Below, in pieces: positions 34,244 through 43,813 of a stretch of DNA of 64,000 bases. Numbering within the stretch: the stretch's first letter is position 1; every line of letters starts with the position of its first letter. Origin of the DNA: Tenacibaculum sp. MAR_2009_124 (lineage in GTDB: Bacteria > Bacteroidota > Bacteroidia > Flavobacteriales > Flavobacteriaceae); the NCBI RefSeq assembly GCF_900105455.1, contig NZ_FNSF01000001.1:315001-379000 (forward strand). Direction: 5' to 3'. The notes below the pieces were generated by a model. It ran no database searches and was not told the DNA's origin. It saw only the letters and a list, made by a program, of their open reading frames with translations. Made by a program: the position numbers and the translations under genes.

Positions 34244-35134
34244 TTAGGCTTTAGAAAAATAATCTTTAAAATTTGAAATAAAATTGTTGATGTATTTTTT
34301 TGATCTATCCGAGCTGCGGTAAACTAAATAATGGGTTCGTTTTAGGCCGTGTTGGCTAATTGTTTTGAATACTAAATCACCAGAAATTTGAAAGGAACTA
34401 ATTGCCCATTTGGGCATACACATAATTCCCATGTTGGCTTGAATCATTTCTAAAGCAACTTCAGTTAAAGGGATAGCGGAAATCTTTTTTGGATTTATTT
34501 TATTAGGTTTTAAAAATTGTTCATGTACTGAAACTGTTTTCAAAGGGAATGAATGGATTATTAAATGGATATTTTCAAAATCATTCGGTTCTAAGAATTT
34601 TTTTTCACTCAAAGGGTTTTCTTTATGCATGATAGTATAAATTTCATCGTTGTGAATTTTAATACTTGATAACGCATTGTTTTCTGGTTTTACGGTTACC
34701 AACGCGATATCAATTTCATTCGAAATAACCTTTGGTATTGGTTGATGAGTAGCTTCAAGAGTTAAATCAATATTAATTTCAGGATATAAAAGCCCCATTT
34801 TTTGCACAAATGGAGGAAGACCTTGATAAAAACTATAACATTCAGTGCTCACTTTTATTGTCCCTGTAGATTCATTTTGTAGCTGTTTAATATTTTGGAA
34901 ACTAATATCTATTTTTTCAAGTATTTCGTTACTTAATTTATAAAGTTCAGCACCTTCATCTGTCAATTCCCATTTGTTACGCGTTCTTAGAAAAACTTTA
35001 AACCCTAATCTTTCTTCCAGTTCTCTTAACTGATGACTTAAAGCGGATTGGGTTAAGAATAGTTTTCCGACAGAATTGGCAATACTACCTTCTTCGGCAA
35101 TAGCTTTTATTAATCTAAAATATTTGATTTCCAT
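34244..35134 (-). CDS. LysR family transcriptional regulator
   Basis: A 296-residue regulator. The winged HTH is residues 1-60 (MEIKYFRLIKAIAEEGSIAN, LFLTQSALSHQLRELEERLG), then a linker helix and a periplasmic-binding-protein-like effector domain. The start ATG at 35134 puts the HTH at the N-terminus; a TTG three codons earlier is less likely. It resembles the MetR branch by the SALSHQLRELEERLG pattern. It is divergent from the NTF2-like gene at 35264 across 129 nt, the usual arrangement in which a LysR protein controls the neighbour and itself. Confidence 0.92.
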   Translation of the reverse strand: MEIKYFRLIKAIAEEGSIANSVGKLFLTQSALSHQLRELEERLGFKVFLRTRNKWELTDEGAELYKLSNEILEKIDISFQNIKQLQNESTGTIKVSTECYSFYQGLPPFVQKMGLLYPEINIDLTLEATHQPIPKVISNEIDIALVTVKPENNALSSIKIHNDEIYTIMHKENPLSEKKFLEPNDFENIHLIIHSFPLKTVSVHEQFLKPNKINPKKISAIPLTEVALEMIQANMGIMCMPKWAISSFQISGDLVFKTISQHGLKRTHYLVYRSSDRSKKYINNFISNFKDYFSKA

Positions 35135-35263
35135 ACCTAACAAAGGTAATGATTTGTGTGATTTGAATAGATTGAGAAAAATTCATACTAAGATTAAAAA
35201 CTATCAATTTCAAGAATAGAAATACTTAAGTGTTACCTTTAATTTTGATAAAAAAACAAAATC

Positions 35264-35653
35264 ATGCAAAACCAAGAAACTAATTCGGTAAACAATTTAT
35301 TAAAGGCAATACAAACATACTTTGAAGCGATTCATTTCTGTGATATTGAAAAATTGAATAAAGTATTTCATGAGAGTTCTAGTCTTTTTGATGTTGACAA
35401 TCAAAATATTTTTGTTGAAGCTATTGAAAGCTTTAGCAAGGATGTTGGAGGAAGAGTATCGCCAGCAAGCAAAGGACAGGAACTTGATGCCGAAATTCTA
35501 ATGATAGACTGGCTGTCATCAGTATGTACTACCGTAAAAGTTAGAATCCGAGCACATCAAAATGTTTTTGTTGATCACTTAGGTTTTGTCAATGGCGAAA
35601 ATGGTTGGCAAATTGTTTCTAAAATTTGGCATTTGGAAAGGGTAATAAAATGA
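35264..35653 (+). CDS. NTF2-like (lumazine-binding-type) protein
   Basis: A 129-residue protein of the SnoaL/NTF2 fold as used in the putative lumazine-binding family: LLKAIQTYFEAIHFCDIEKLNKVFHESSSLFD at the N-terminus, AIESFSKDVGGRVSPASKGQELDAEILMIDWLSSVCTTVKVRIRAHQNVFVDHLGFVNGENGWQIVSKIWH in the rest, where the closing strand ends NGWQIVSKIW. These small alpha+beta barrels bind small molecules or act as isomerases. It is divergent from the LysR regulator and is probably its target. Its stop codon (TGA, 35651-35653) is the first three bases of a MITE-like element. Confidence 0.82.
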   Translation: MQNQETNSVNNLLKAIQTYFEAIHFCDIEKLNKVFHESSSLFDVDNQNIFVEAIESFSKDVGGRVSPASKGQELDAEILMIDWLSSVCTTVKVRIRAHQNVFVDHLGFVNGENGWQIVSKIWHLERVIK

Positions 35654-35812
35654 ATTCGTTTAAACTTTTTGAGTTTAAGCGAAAATTAAAGGTTTTTAGT
35701 TCTATTGAAGGCTTTTTTTCCTCTCATAGCAGAGCTACGAGAGGAAAAAAAGGAGAAAATAGGGTTAAAAAGACTAATTTTTTAGCAAATTGAAAAAGTT
35801 TAAACGAGTTCA
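35651..35812. mobile_element. Palindromic MITE-like element (162 bp)
   Basis: 22-bp terminal inverted repeats at 35651-35672 and 35791-35812 match at 20 of 22 positions; each contains CGTTTAAACTTTTT. In the centre, 35713-35730 and 35734-35751 form an 18-bp hairpin with a 3-nt loop (core CCTCTCATAGC / GCTACGAGAGG, one mismatch). ATAAA occurs just outside each end (35645-35649 and 35813-35817) and may be a target duplication, though one base separates the left copy. No ORF is inside. Nested palindromes with no coding capacity fit a non-autonomous mobile element or REP-type repeat. Confidence 0.6.
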
Positions 35813-35881
35813 ATAAATGAGCCTGCCTAGTTAGAGTAGACTAAAAATTATTCTATTTTTTTATGAAATCCATTCATTGGT

Positions 35882-35919
35882 AAAAATAAGAGAGCTTCTC
35901 TTGTTAAGCGCTCTCTTAT
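35882..35919 (-). terminator. Terminator of uvrA
   Basis: ATAAGAGAGC (35886-35895) and GCTCTCTTAT (35910-35919) form the stem. On the minus strand it is followed by TTTTTA. It lies about 35 nt after the uvrA stop. Confidence 0.7.
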
Positions 35920-35954
35920 CTCTTATTTTAATAAAGCTATACTGTAGTCTATAG

Positions 35955-38744
35955 TTAACTTAACTTTTCAGCTAAGTACTTTGCCGTGAATGATTTTTTA
36001 TTTTTGATTAACTCTTCAGGTGTGCCTGAAAAAACTAAATTCCCACCGTTTTTACCACCTTCAGCTCCAAGGTCAATAATATAATCGGCACATTTTATAA
36101 GTTCTATATTATGTTCGATTACAATGATGGAATGCCCTTTTTCAATAAGTGCGTTAAAAGAATTTAGTAATTTTTTTATATCGTGAAAATGAAGCCCCGT
36201 TGTAGGCTCATCGAAAATAAATAGTGCTTTATCTTTCGTATTCCCTTTAACCAAGAATGAAGCTAACTTAATTCTTTGAGCTTCTCCACCCGATAGAGTA
36301 GAAGAAGACTGCCCTAGTTGAACATAGCCTAAGCCTACATCTTGTAAAGGTTTCAATTTTCTTGCGATTCTGGTTTCATTATGAAGTGTGAAAAAGGCTA
36401 CAGCGTCATCAATGGTTAAGTTCAAAATATCATCGATATTTTTCCCTTCAAAATTAACTTCTAAAACCTCTTTTTTAAAGCGTTTACCATTACATGCCTC
36501 ACATTCTAAGTGAACATCTGCCATGAATTGCATTTCTATGGTTACTTCACCTTCTCCTTTACAAACTTCACATCGACCTCCTTCAACGTTAAAGGAAAAA
36601 TGTTTTGGTTGGTAGTTCCTAATTTTTGATAACTTCTGAGAGGATAACAATTTTCGGATATCATCGTAGGCTTTTATATATGTTACTGGATTTGATCTTG
36701 ATGATCTTCCAATTGGGTTTTGATCTATAAATTCAACATGTTTCAGGAAATCATAGCTTCCATTAACATCAGTATGTTGACCTAACTTATCTCCATAACC
36801 TATCAATTTTTTTTGCATTGCAGGATACAAAATCTTCTTCACAAGAGTACTCTTTCCACTTCCAGAGACTCCTGTTATAACGGTTAAATTATTTAAAGGG
36901 AAAGAAACATCAATATTTTTTAGGTTATTTTCTCTCGCTCCAATAATATTGATCATATCTTTTGAAGCTCTTCGTTTCTTTGGAAGTTCGATGTTTAATC
37001 GTTCAGAGAGATATTGCGACGTTAAAGATTCTGATTTTAAAATATCTTTAAAAGATCCTTCTGCAACAACATTACCTCCATAGGTTCCGGCTTCAGGGCC
37101 AATATCAATGATATAGTCAGCTTCTTTCATGATGTCTTCATCGTGTTCAACGACAATAACAGTATTTCCAAGATCTCTAAGGTTTTTAAGAACTTTGATA
37201 AGTCGCTCAGTATCTTTCGGGTGTAAACCAATGCTAGGTTCATCCAAAATATACATAGATCCTACCAAACTACTACCCAATGAAGTCGCTAAATTAATAC
37301 GCTGACTTTCTCCTCCAGACAAGGTATTTGAAGTTCTATTTAACGTTAAATAGCTCAAACCAACATCTCTTAAAAACTGTAGTCTGCTATTTATTTCGGC
37401 AAGTAATCTTTTACCGATTTGTTCTTCGTGAGAAGAGAGTTTAACTGAGGCAAAATATTCAGCTAATTCATCCAAAGGAAGTTCTACTAATTCGGAAATC
37501 GTTTTTCCGTATACTTTAACATAATTGACCTCCTTTCTAAGTCGCTTGCCATTACATTCAGTACAGGTTGTTTTACCTCGATATCGAGAAAGCATGACCC
37601 TGTTCTGTATTTTGTAACTTTTTTCCTCTAATGTTTTAAAGAGATGATTAATTCCCTTGAATTTTTTATTTCCACTCCAAACCAATTCTTGTTGTTCCTT
37701 GGAAAGTTCAAACCATGGCTTATGAATAGGTATTCCAAATTCTTCTGCATGAAGAATAAGACTATTTTTATATTTTTTATAACTATCCGTTTTAAAAGGA
37801 AAAATTGCATCTTCATATATAGATAAACCAGTATTCGGAATTACAAGTTCTTCATCAATTCCTACAACACTTCCATAACCTTCGCAAGTAGGGCAGGCTC
37901 CATAAGGATTATTAAAACTGAAAAAGTGCGTATTGGGTTCAAGGAAAGTAATACCGTCAAGTTCAAACTTATTACTAAATTCTGTGGTATTTTCTAAGGA
38001 TAAATCGTGAATTTGACAAATACCTTTTCCTTCAAAAAAAGCAGTTTGTATAGCATCTCCTAATCGATTATAAAAGTCCTCTTCATGTTTCACTACAATT
38101 CTGTCAACGACTAGGGAAAATTGATCGCCTTTAAAATCCTTTACAGGAAAATCATCAATTCTATATACAGTTTCATTGTACTTGAGACGCGCATACCCCT
38201 GCTGTTTTAACACTTGTAAAACGGTTTCCAGCTTTCGGTTTTCATTAATTGCAATAGGAGCCAGTAAAAGCAATTTGGTTTTTTCATCAAACTCTTTTAC
38301 AAAACGAATAACATCGGTTACTGTATGTTTTTTAACTTCTTCACCAGAAACAGGAGAGTAAGTCTTTCCAATTCGAGCATAGAGTAATTTAATATAATCG
38401 TAAATTTCAGTAGATGTTCCTACTGTAGATCGTGGGTTGGTAGAATTCACCTTTTGTTCAATAGCAATTGCAGGAGCAATTCCCTTAATATAATCTACCT
38501 TAGGTTTGTGAAGTTTTCCTAAGAACTGTCGGGCATACGATGACAAACTTTCTACATAGCGTCGTTGTCCTTCTGCATACAACGTGTCAAAAGCTAGTGA
38601 GGATTTTCCTGAACCCGAAAGGCCAGTAATAACCACCAATTTGTTTCTTGGAATAACAACATCAATGTTTTTTAGATTATGGAGTTTTGCTCCTTTTATA
38701 ATGATGTTTTCCTTAGGGCTAACCTTTGAAATATCTATTTTCAT
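35955..38744 (-). CDS. uvrA: Excinuclease ABC subunit UvrA
   Basis: A 929-residue DNA damage recognition ATPase of nucleotide excision repair. It has two ABC modules: Walker [17 protein letters not shown] (about 41-56) with signature LSGGESQRI and Walker [13 protein letters not shown]; then [17 protein letters not shown] with [13 protein letters not shown] and [15 protein letters not shown]. Zinc-finger cysteines are present ([36 protein letters not shown]). The N-terminal segment [20 protein letters not shown] and the UvrB-binding insertion are intact. At about 929 residues it matches the common bacterial UvrA length. Single gene ending at its own terminator. Confidence 0.95.
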   Translation of the reverse strand: MKIDISKVSPKENIIIKGAKLHNLKNIDVVIPRNKLVVITGLSGSGKSSLAFDTLYAEGQRRYVESLSSYARQFLGKLHKPKVDYIKGIAPAIAIEQKVNSTNPRSTVGTSTEIYDYIKLLYARIGKTYSPVSGEEVKKHTVTDVIRFVKEFDEKTKLLLLAPIAINENRKLETVLQVLKQQGYARLKYNETVYRIDDFPVKDFKGDQFSLVVDRIVVKHEEDFYNRLGDAIQTAFFEGKGICQIHDLSLENTTEFSNKFELDGITFLEPNTHFFSFNNPYGACPTCEGYGSVVGIDEELVIPNTGLSIYEDAIFPFKTDSYKKYKNSLILHAEEFGIPIHKPWFELSKEQQELVWSGNKKFKGINHLFKTLEEKSYKIQNRVMLSRYRGKTTCTECNGKRLRKEVNYVKVYGKTISELVELPLDELAEYFASVKLSSHEEQIGKRLLAEINSRLQFLRDVGLSYLTLNRTSNTLSGGESQRINLATSLGSSLVGSMYILDEPSIGLHPKDTERLIKVLKNLRDLGNTVIVVEHDEDIMKEADYIIDIGPEAGTYGGNVVAEGSFKDILKSESLTSQYLSERLNIELPKKRRASKDMINIIGARENNLKNIDVSFPLNNLTVITGVSGSGKSTLVKKILYPAMQKKLIGYGDKLGQHTDVNGSYDFLKHVEFIDQNPIGRSSRSNPVTYIKAYDDIRKLLSSQKLSKIRNYQPKHFSFNVEGGRCEVCKGEGEVTIEMQFMADVHLECEACNGKRFKKEVLEVNFEGKNIDDILNLTIDDAVAFFTLHNETRIARKLKPLQDVGLGYVQLGQSSSTLSGGEAQRIKLASFLVKGNTKDKALFIFDEPTTGLHFHDIKKLLNSFNALIEKGHSIIVIEHNIELIKCADYIIDLGAEGGKNGGNLVFSGTPEELIKNKKSFTAKYLAEKLS

Positions 38745-39096
38745 TTGTTTGTTTTTGCTACCTTAAATTATCAGTTGTGGATACTTGTTTTAAAATATAA
38801 CCTTCTGAATGAGAGAGATAGTTAAATTAAAAATGTATGATCCATACGCTCTAAAAAATGAGGCATAAAAATACGGCTTTTTGAATTAGTGAAGAAGCTA
38901 AGTTTCGGATAAAAATTGCAAAATCAACTAACTTAATAAGATGTAATTACTATAGTTAGCTGATTTATTGGTTTTAAAATTCTCTGCACTTGGGTGCAGA
39001 GTCGTTTAGTTAAACTGAAAGTTGATTAAAAAATAAAACAATAAGGTCATTTAGAATATTCTAAATGACCTCAAATTTTAGTTACAAAATGATTTA
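38745..39096. other. Intergenic region with two hairpins
   Basis: 352 nt without a credible ORF. It contains an 8-bp hairpin CTCTGCAC-TTGG-GTGCAGAG (38982-39001) and the 28-bp palindrome terminator at 39044-39071. The remaining sequence upstream of uvrA is AT-rich and shows nothing further. Confidence 0.5.
39044..39071 (-). terminator. 28-bp perfect palindrome, terminator of the PixA-like gene
   Basis: AGGTCATTTAGAAT (39044-39057) is the exact reverse complement of ATTCTAAATGACCT (39058-39071). On the minus strand it is followed by TATTGTTTTATTTTTT. It starts 25 nt after the stop of the gene ending at 39097. Confidence 0.75.
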
Positions 39097-39699
39097 CTAA
39101 ACCGTTTGAAGATTTTCATAGTAAACTAAATCTTTCTGTATTACAAAGCGAGGATCAGCTTTTACGAACTTCAAAGCTTTAGGTTGTGAAGGTTTTGACA
39201 GGTCTAAAAGGATTAGTTTAATGTGATAACTTATAGTTTCATTAAACTTGGGTTCGGCCTTTACATTAGTCTCAGGTATACTTATTTCAGAGCTACTGCC
39301 TTTTAGAAAGTTTCCAGAAGGTTGGTTAGGACTATTAAAACCATTCGTTAATTGAGCGAAATAAGCTTCAACATTTCTTGAGTCTGGACTTGTTAGGGCA
39401 TTATCCCAATTCGATCCAGTTTCAAAACCATACATGACAACACCATATTGGTTGTCGTTTAATAGGTTACTTGGGTTTACAACCCATTGTATATTATCGT
39501 GAGGTTTAACTTCTAGTGAAAAGTTTGTATCATTACCAGTAACAACTTTACCATCGGTGTTTCTTGTTGCAACAAAATAAATATGGTCATTGAAATACTG
39601 ACCTCCTCCAACTGGATTTTCCCAAGTACCAGAACCGCTTAAGTCATGTAAAAATTGAGTGTTAACAATTGTATTAATTGTCCAAATAGCTTTACTCAT
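39097..39699 (-). CDS. AidA/PixA-like inclusion body family protein
   Basis: A 200-residue soluble protein without signal peptide. It is beta-rich: WTINTIVNTQFLHDLSG at the N-terminus, DHIYFVATRNTDGKVV, NFSLEVKPHDNIQWVVNPS in the centre and ISYHIKLILLDLSKPSQ near the end. The segment with VKPHDNIQW recalls the AidA/PixA inclusion body protein family of Photorhabdus, Xenorhabdus and others. The function of that family is poorly known. It is monocistronic. I give the family as likely, not certain. Confidence 0.6.
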   Translation of the reverse strand: MSKAIWTINTIVNTQFLHDLSGSGTWENPVGGGQYFNDHIYFVATRNTDGKVVTGNDTNFSLEVKPHDNIQWVVNPSNLLNDNQYGVVMYGFETGSNWDNALTSPDSRNVEAYFAQLTNGFNSPNQPSGNFLKGSSSEISIPETNVKAEPKFNETISYHIKLILLDLSKPSQPKALKFVKADPRFVIQKDLVYYENLQTV

Positions 39700-40001
39700 T
39701 ATAATTGAATTTTTAATCCCTACTCATAAGGCTTTTCGGGATACGCCTCGTTTTTAATGTAGTTTCTGAACTCTACTATTTGGTTAGATTATGAAAACAT
39801 GGATAGCGCAATATGTTTTCATTATGGTAATTTTAGATTACCAAATCAAAATTTTGATAGTTTAAAGTTCATCTTTTTTTACCTTAAAAAATATATCAAG
39901 CTATGTCATCTTAAGGTTTAGAAAAGAGTATGTTAAGTTCTAAAGGGAAAGGTTTTTGTAATAAAATAAAAATCCCCTTCGCTAGAAGGGGAGGAGTAAG
40001 T
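39700..40001. other. Intergenic region
   Basis: 302 nt between two minus-strand genes. It contains the hairpin terminator at 39970-39987. No ORF or clear promoter consensus is seen upstream of the PixA-like gene. Confidence 0.45.
39970..39987 (-). terminator. Terminator of the FAD-linked oxidoreductase gene
   Basis: CCCCTTC-GCTA-GAAGGGG. On the minus strand the stem is followed by ATTTTTATTTTATT. It is about 15 nt after the stop at 40002. Confidence 0.85.
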
Positions 40002-41732
40002 TTAAATAATAGTTTTTCTGGATCTAAAATGATTAAATGGATCTTCTGAATAGTTTTCTTTTATCTTGATTAGTTTATCATAGCTATCAGCAAAATAAGT
40101 TTTAGTAGGAATAGAGCTATCTTTAAAACTTATAAAAGCACCAGAGGTATTTGGAATATCAAAATCTCTGCACACTTCAATCCAATCTAAGGCTCTGTTG
40201 GTATAGTCATACAAAGTATTGTTTTGGAAATTCTTTATTTTTTCTTCTATATAATTTTTTATAACTGGGTCCATATCTCCATCTAAAGCTTCCCACCAAC
40301 ATTGATATTGAATAGTATACTGTTTATCATTATATGGGAAAGCGCTATCAGTTTTAGGATGGTTTTTATAGAAATCACCTGTAATTGCTCCAAGAGTGAT
40401 ATAAGTTGTAATGGTGTTTTTTCTGTTGTGTTCGTTTAATAAAGTGGAACATAAACTTTCAATTAACTTTTGATGACCATTATTGCCTAAACCGATTTTA
40501 TCGACAAGTCTAGAGGTAATTTTATGGGGTGCAGGAAGATCTAGATCTGGTTGTAAAGGAGTTCCCATTAATAAATCAGAAGGTAACAAGGCTGTTTTGA
40601 TCTCGTTAAAAGACTCTCTATCCCATGAGCTCATTAAATTTTCACCATAGTTACTTTTATGTTCGAAGTCAGCACCTGTCGCTGGTTCAATAGTTAACAT
40701 TTCATCTGTAACAGCAAGTACACCTTTAAAATTAGATTTAACATATTCTCTTAGACTTCCTTCATTTCCTTCCCAATAGCCATTAAATTGACAATTCAGA
40801 TTAATTGTTTTATAAGGAACAGGTGTGTTTTCATCCCAAGACCTTGCACTCATTTTTAAGTTGGTTCCAATAAGTTGAGGTGAGTTAATTGGTAGTATAA
40901 TCTCCTCCCATTTTTTTAGCACTTCAAGAGCAGGAATATCTCCCTCAATTTCATCAGGATTGATGTCGCTATATGGATTCCAAACAATATTAAAGCGGTG
41001 TAGTACTTTGGGTAATTCGAATGTTTTAATTCGAAACTCAGTTACTATCCCGTAACTCATTCCACCTCCACCTCGCAGTGCCCAAAGCAAATCTGGAACC
41101 TCACCGTTTTTTTCATTGAGTTCTACAAATTCTCCATTGCCTAATAAAATGGTAGCTCCAACTAAACGTTCGCAGCACATTCCGTATTTACGAGTCCATG
41201 GTCCCCAGCCACCACCCATGGTGAATCCAGCAATACCAACAGTAGCACAAGTACCATGTGCGATCATAACATCTTGATCGGCTAGCCTCGATGTTAAGTC
41301 TTTAAAACGAATACCTGGACGAATATGAGCGATTTTTTCTCCATCAATGTTTTCAATAAATATTTTTTCATTGTTGTGTTCAGGGTAGTTCATTTTTGAA
41401 ACATCAATAAGAATTACATTCGTTCCAGTACACTCTCCTTCATGATCGTGTCCTCCAGCTCTTACTTTAAATGGAAGGTTATTGTTTTTTGCAGCCTTGA
41501 AGGTGTTTTGAACATCTTCTGGACTTTCACAATAAACAATTATAAAGGGATTGAATTGGAGTCTTCTATTGAAAATACGGCTATTTTTAAAATGCTCATA
41601 AACATTATCCAAGCTTCCCCAATTTGTGGATACCGTTACAGTTGCTGGTAAAGTTTTTTGAATCTCTTTTAAAAAATTGTTAATGTTTTCTTTTAGTAAT
41701 TTGTTTACTTCTTTTTGAATATTGGTGTTCAT
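40002..41732 (-). CDS. FAD-binding oxidoreductase with BBE domain (berberine bridge enzyme-like)
   Basis: A 576-residue flavoprotein. The FAD_binding_4 (PCMH) domain spans about residues 60-250: RAGGHDHEGECTGTNVILIDVSKMN with the His that can carry an 8-alpha-histidyl FAD bond, then HGTCATVGIAGFTMGGGWGPWTRKYG with a Cys in the place used for 6-S-cysteinyl attachment in relatives. A substrate domain follows, and the C-terminal BBE motif is YTNRALDWIEVCRDFDIPN-like, near 520. Such enzymes oxidise alcohols, sugars or alkaloid precursors with oxygen. No signal peptide is visible. Monocistronic, between the PixA-like gene and the ECF sigma factor. Confidence 0.85.
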   Translation of the reverse strand: MNTNIQKEVNKLLKENINNFLKEIQKTLPATVTVSTNWGSLDNVYEHFKNSRIFNRRLQFNPFIIVYCESPEDVQNTFKAAKNNNLPFKVRAGGHDHEGECTGTNVILIDVSKMNYPEHNNEKIFIENIDGEKIAHIRPGIRFKDLTSRLADQDVMIAHGTCATVGIAGFTMGGGWGPWTRKYGMCCERLVGATILLGNGEFVELNEKNGEVPDLLWALRGGGGMSYGIVTEFRIKTFELPKVLHRFNIVWNPYSDINPDEIEGDIPALEVLKKWEEIILPINSPQLIGTNLKMSARSWDENTPVPYKTINLNCQFNGYWEGNEGSLREYVKSNFKGVLAVTDEMLTIEPATGADFEHKSNYGENLMSSWDRESFNEIKTALLPSDLLMGTPLQPDLDLPAPHKITSRLVDKIGLGNNGHQKLIESLCSTLLNEHNRKNTITTYITLGAITGDFYKNHPKTDSAFPYNDKQYTIQYQCWWEALDGDMDPVIKNYIEEKIKNFQNNTLYDYTNRALDWIEVCRDFDIPNTSGAFISFKDSSIPTKTYFADSYDKLIKIKENYSEDPFNHFRSRKTII

Positions 41733-42136
41733 AGATATTGTAATTTAAGGCTTAAAGATTAAAAATACCTTTTGTTTAAATACTCTTTAGAAAGAGTTCT
41801 TTAAGTGATTAAAAATTGAATTTGAGTGAATAGAGAAGAGGCATGAGTGTAAATAAATATATATAACCTTTTTATTCATTCGATCCTGTTTTATTAGAAG
41901 TTGAAGCACTCGATTAGATAAAATATTTGAGTTTATTTCTTCTTAGAGTCTTTGTAAATAATTCTTTTATTCTTAAATAAAACTAAAATTAAATTTGCAT
42001 TTCAGTGTAAAAAAAGCAATATTTGTAACAGTTTATAAATCAATATTTAACGCCTATAGCATACAATTACTTTTAAAAAGAGAGTTTTTACCCCTAATCA
42101 AAGATGGTTTTTAGCCGTCTTTATAAAAGTAATTAT
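41733..42136. other. Divergent intergenic region with sigma factor promoter
   Basis: TAAATTTG at 41990-41997 fits the -7 consensus and points to the sigma factor gene, giving a leader of about 130 nt to the ATG at 42137. No -33 TTG lies at the usual distance. No ORF of interest besides a possible 11-codon upstream extension of the sigma gene from 42104. Confidence 0.45.
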
Positions 42137-42721
42137 ATGGACAAAAATGTAGTAAAAGATAGTTCTTTAGTAAAAGACTATATAAATGGAAATGAAAATG
42201 CCATTGCGATATTGATTAAAAGACATAAGCAAAAACTGTATAGCTTCATTTACAGTAAAATTCAGAATAGAGATTCTACCGAAGATATTTTTCAAGATAC
42301 ATTTATTAAAGTAATACGAACCCTTAAACGTGGTCATTATAACGAAGAAGGAAAATTTTTGCCTTGGGTAATGCGAATTGCTCATAATTTGGTAATAGAC
42401 CATTTTAGAAAGAGTAATAGAATGCCAATGTTCAGCGGTACGGAGGATTTCGATATTTTTTCCGTAATAAGTGATGGTGAGCTGAATGCAGAGTCTAAAA
42501 TTATTAAAGATCAGATTTTAAATGATGTAAAGAAGTTAATCGAAGAATTACCAGAAGAGCAGCGAGAAGTTCTTATTATGCGTATGTATAACGATTTAAG
42601 TTTTAATGAAATATCTGAAAATACAGGTGTAAGTATTAATACTGCCTTAGGAAGAATGCGTTATGCATTAATTAATTTAAGAAAGATTGTAGAAAAAAAT
42701 AATGTAATTTTAGTAAACTAA
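42137..42721 (+). CDS. ECF-type RNA polymerase sigma factor
   Basis: A 194-residue sigma-70 family factor. Region 2 is about residues 20-85 (AIAILIKRHKQKLYSFIYSKIQN, TEDIFQDTFIKVIRTLKRG, LPWVMRIAHNLVIDHFRKSNRMP); region 4 is about 125-180 (IEELPEEQREVLIMRMYNDLSFNEISENTGVSINTALGRMRYALINLRKIV). The ATG at 42137 (MDKNVVKDSSLVKDYING) is preferred; an ATG at 42104 adds eleven residues. This is the highly conserved sigma factor of Flavobacteriia that sits near nth and bcp. No anti-sigma gene adjoins. A 48-codon ORF follows after 60 nt. Confidence 0.92.
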   Translation: MDKNVVKDSSLVKDYINGNENAIAILIKRHKQKLYSFIYSKIQNRDSTEDIFQDTFIKVIRTLKRGHYNEEGKFLPWVMRIAHNLVIDHFRKSNRMPMFSGTEDFDIFSVISDGELNAESKIIKDQILNDVKKLIEELPEEQREVLIMRMYNDLSFNEISENTGVSINTALGRMRYALINLRKIVEKNNVILVN

Positions 42722-42781
42722 ACAATAAATGTAAAAAATAAGCGTTAAGTGTTTGATAACAAATTAATAAATAAGTAATAC

Positions 42782-42928
42782 ATGACGCAACTTTACTCTA
42801 GAGAAAAGTCTAATGACTCAAAAAATAACCCCAAAAAAGAAACAATTCAATTTTTACTTGATTTCTCAAAAAGCCTAAAAGTAATAGAATCAAAGTCAAA
42901 CTATCTCATTGAATTGAATTTGAATTAA
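42782..42928 (+). CDS. Small conserved-type protein downstream of the ECF sigma factor (48 aa)
   Basis: ATG at 42782 opens a 48-codon frame: MTQLYSREKSNDSKNNPKKE, then TIQFLLDFSKSLKVIESKSN and YLIELNLN, stop TAA at 42926. The central ETIQFLLDFSKSL is a clear amphipathic helix. I recall similar 45-55 residue ORFs with a P-K-x-E-T-I-x-F-L-L-x-(F/Y)-S-K-(A/S)-L pattern after this sigma factor in other flavobacteria, which makes it a real gene rather than a chance frame. It is 60 nt after the sigma stop and is followed 7 nt later by a terminator, so the two are cotranscribed. It could be a sigma-binding or regulatory peptide. Confidence 0.7.
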   Translation: MTQLYSREKSNDSKNNPKKETIQFLLDFSKSLKVIESKSNYLIELNLN

Positions 42929-42935
42929 GAGTGGA

Positions 42936-42966
42936 AAAAGCTTCAACGAATGTTGGAGCTTTTTTT
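42936..42966 (+). terminator. Terminator of the sigma factor operon
   Basis: AAAGCTTCAAC and GTTGGAGCTTT pair with one mismatch around GAAT and are followed by a T-run on the plus strand. Confidence 0.8.
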
Positions 42967-42981
42967 ATGAGTATTATTTTT

Positions 42982-43617
42982 TTATTTCATCAAAGATTTC
43001 CTTCCAACTGTGGTGGTAATAATATCCTTTTCAATTTTCCATCCTCTAGCGGGCGAATATTCTCTTCCGTAATAAATTATTTGAAGGTGTAGTTTATTCC
43101 AAAGTTCTTTCGGAAACAATCTTTTGGCATCTTTTTCAGTTTGATTAACACTTTTACCATTTGATAAATTCCAACGATACATTAAGCGATGGATATGTGT
43201 ATCAACAGGAAAAGCAGGAATGTTAAAAGCTTGTGCCATAACTACACTTGCGGTTTTATGACCAACCGCAGGTAACTCTTCTAAGGCATCAAAATCAACA
43301 GGAACATTTCCGTTATGTTTTTCAATTAAAATTTTTGATAAGCCATGAATTCCTTTTGATTTCATAGGAGATAAGCCAACAGGTCTGATAATGTCTCTTA
43401 TCTCATCAACAGTAAGTTTTACCATATCATAAGGGTTATCTGCTTTATCAAAAAGTAAAGGAGTAATAGTATTCACTCTTGCATCCGTACTTTGAGCTGA
43501 AAGCAATACAGCAATAAGAAGTGTATATGGATCTTTATGGTCTAACGGAATTGGAGTTTCAGGATATAATTTTTCAAGAGTGTCGATTACAAATTGAACT
43601 TTTTCAGCTTTTGTCAT
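42982..43617 (-). CDS. nth: Endonuclease III homologue lacking the iron-sulfur cysteines
   Basis: A 211-residue base-excision repair glycosylase. The helix-hairpin-helix is LEELPAVGHKTASVVMAQAF with the catalytic Lys in GHKTAS (K near 121), and the catalytic Asp is in FPVDTHIHRL (near 139). The N-terminal LLIAVLLSAQSTDARVNTITP is also canonical. The C-terminus reads LHLQIIYYGREYSPARGWKIEKDIITTTVGRK: where Escherichia coli Nth has the C-x6-C-x2-C-x5-C [4Fe-4S] ligand loop, there is no cysteine at all. Activity on oxidised pyrimidines is likely retained, since the catalytic residues are present. Divergent from bcp. Confidence 0.92.
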   Translation of the reverse strand: MTKAEKVQFVIDTLEKLYPETPIPLDHKDPYTLLIAVLLSAQSTDARVNTITPLLFDKADNPYDMVKLTVDEIRDIIRPVGLSPMKSKGIHGLSKILIEKHNGNVPVDFDALEELPAVGHKTASVVMAQAFNIPAFPVDTHIHRLMYRWNLSNGKSVNQTEKDAKRLFPKELWNKLHLQIIYYGREYSPARGWKIEKDIITTTVGRKSLMK

Positions 43618-43773
43618 ATAGATAAAATTTACTCATACTTTATACTAGGCGCTTCATATTGGATGATAATCACAAATTTTAAAGTGATATACTTTCATGA
43701 TAATCCAAACGAAATAGCCTAAACAAATGTACAAACTTAAAGTACTAAGTTTTATCGTTTCTTAACTTATTTG

Positions 43774-43781
43774 TAAATTTG
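43774..43781 (+). promoter_or_regulatory. -7 box of bcp
   Basis: TAAATTTG matches TAnnTTTG and lies 32 nt before the bcp start. A short GAGTTTT-AAA-AAACTC hairpin lies in the leader right after it. Confidence 0.5.
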
Positions 43782-43813
43782 AGTTTTAAAAAACTCACAA
43801 ATATCATAGAATT

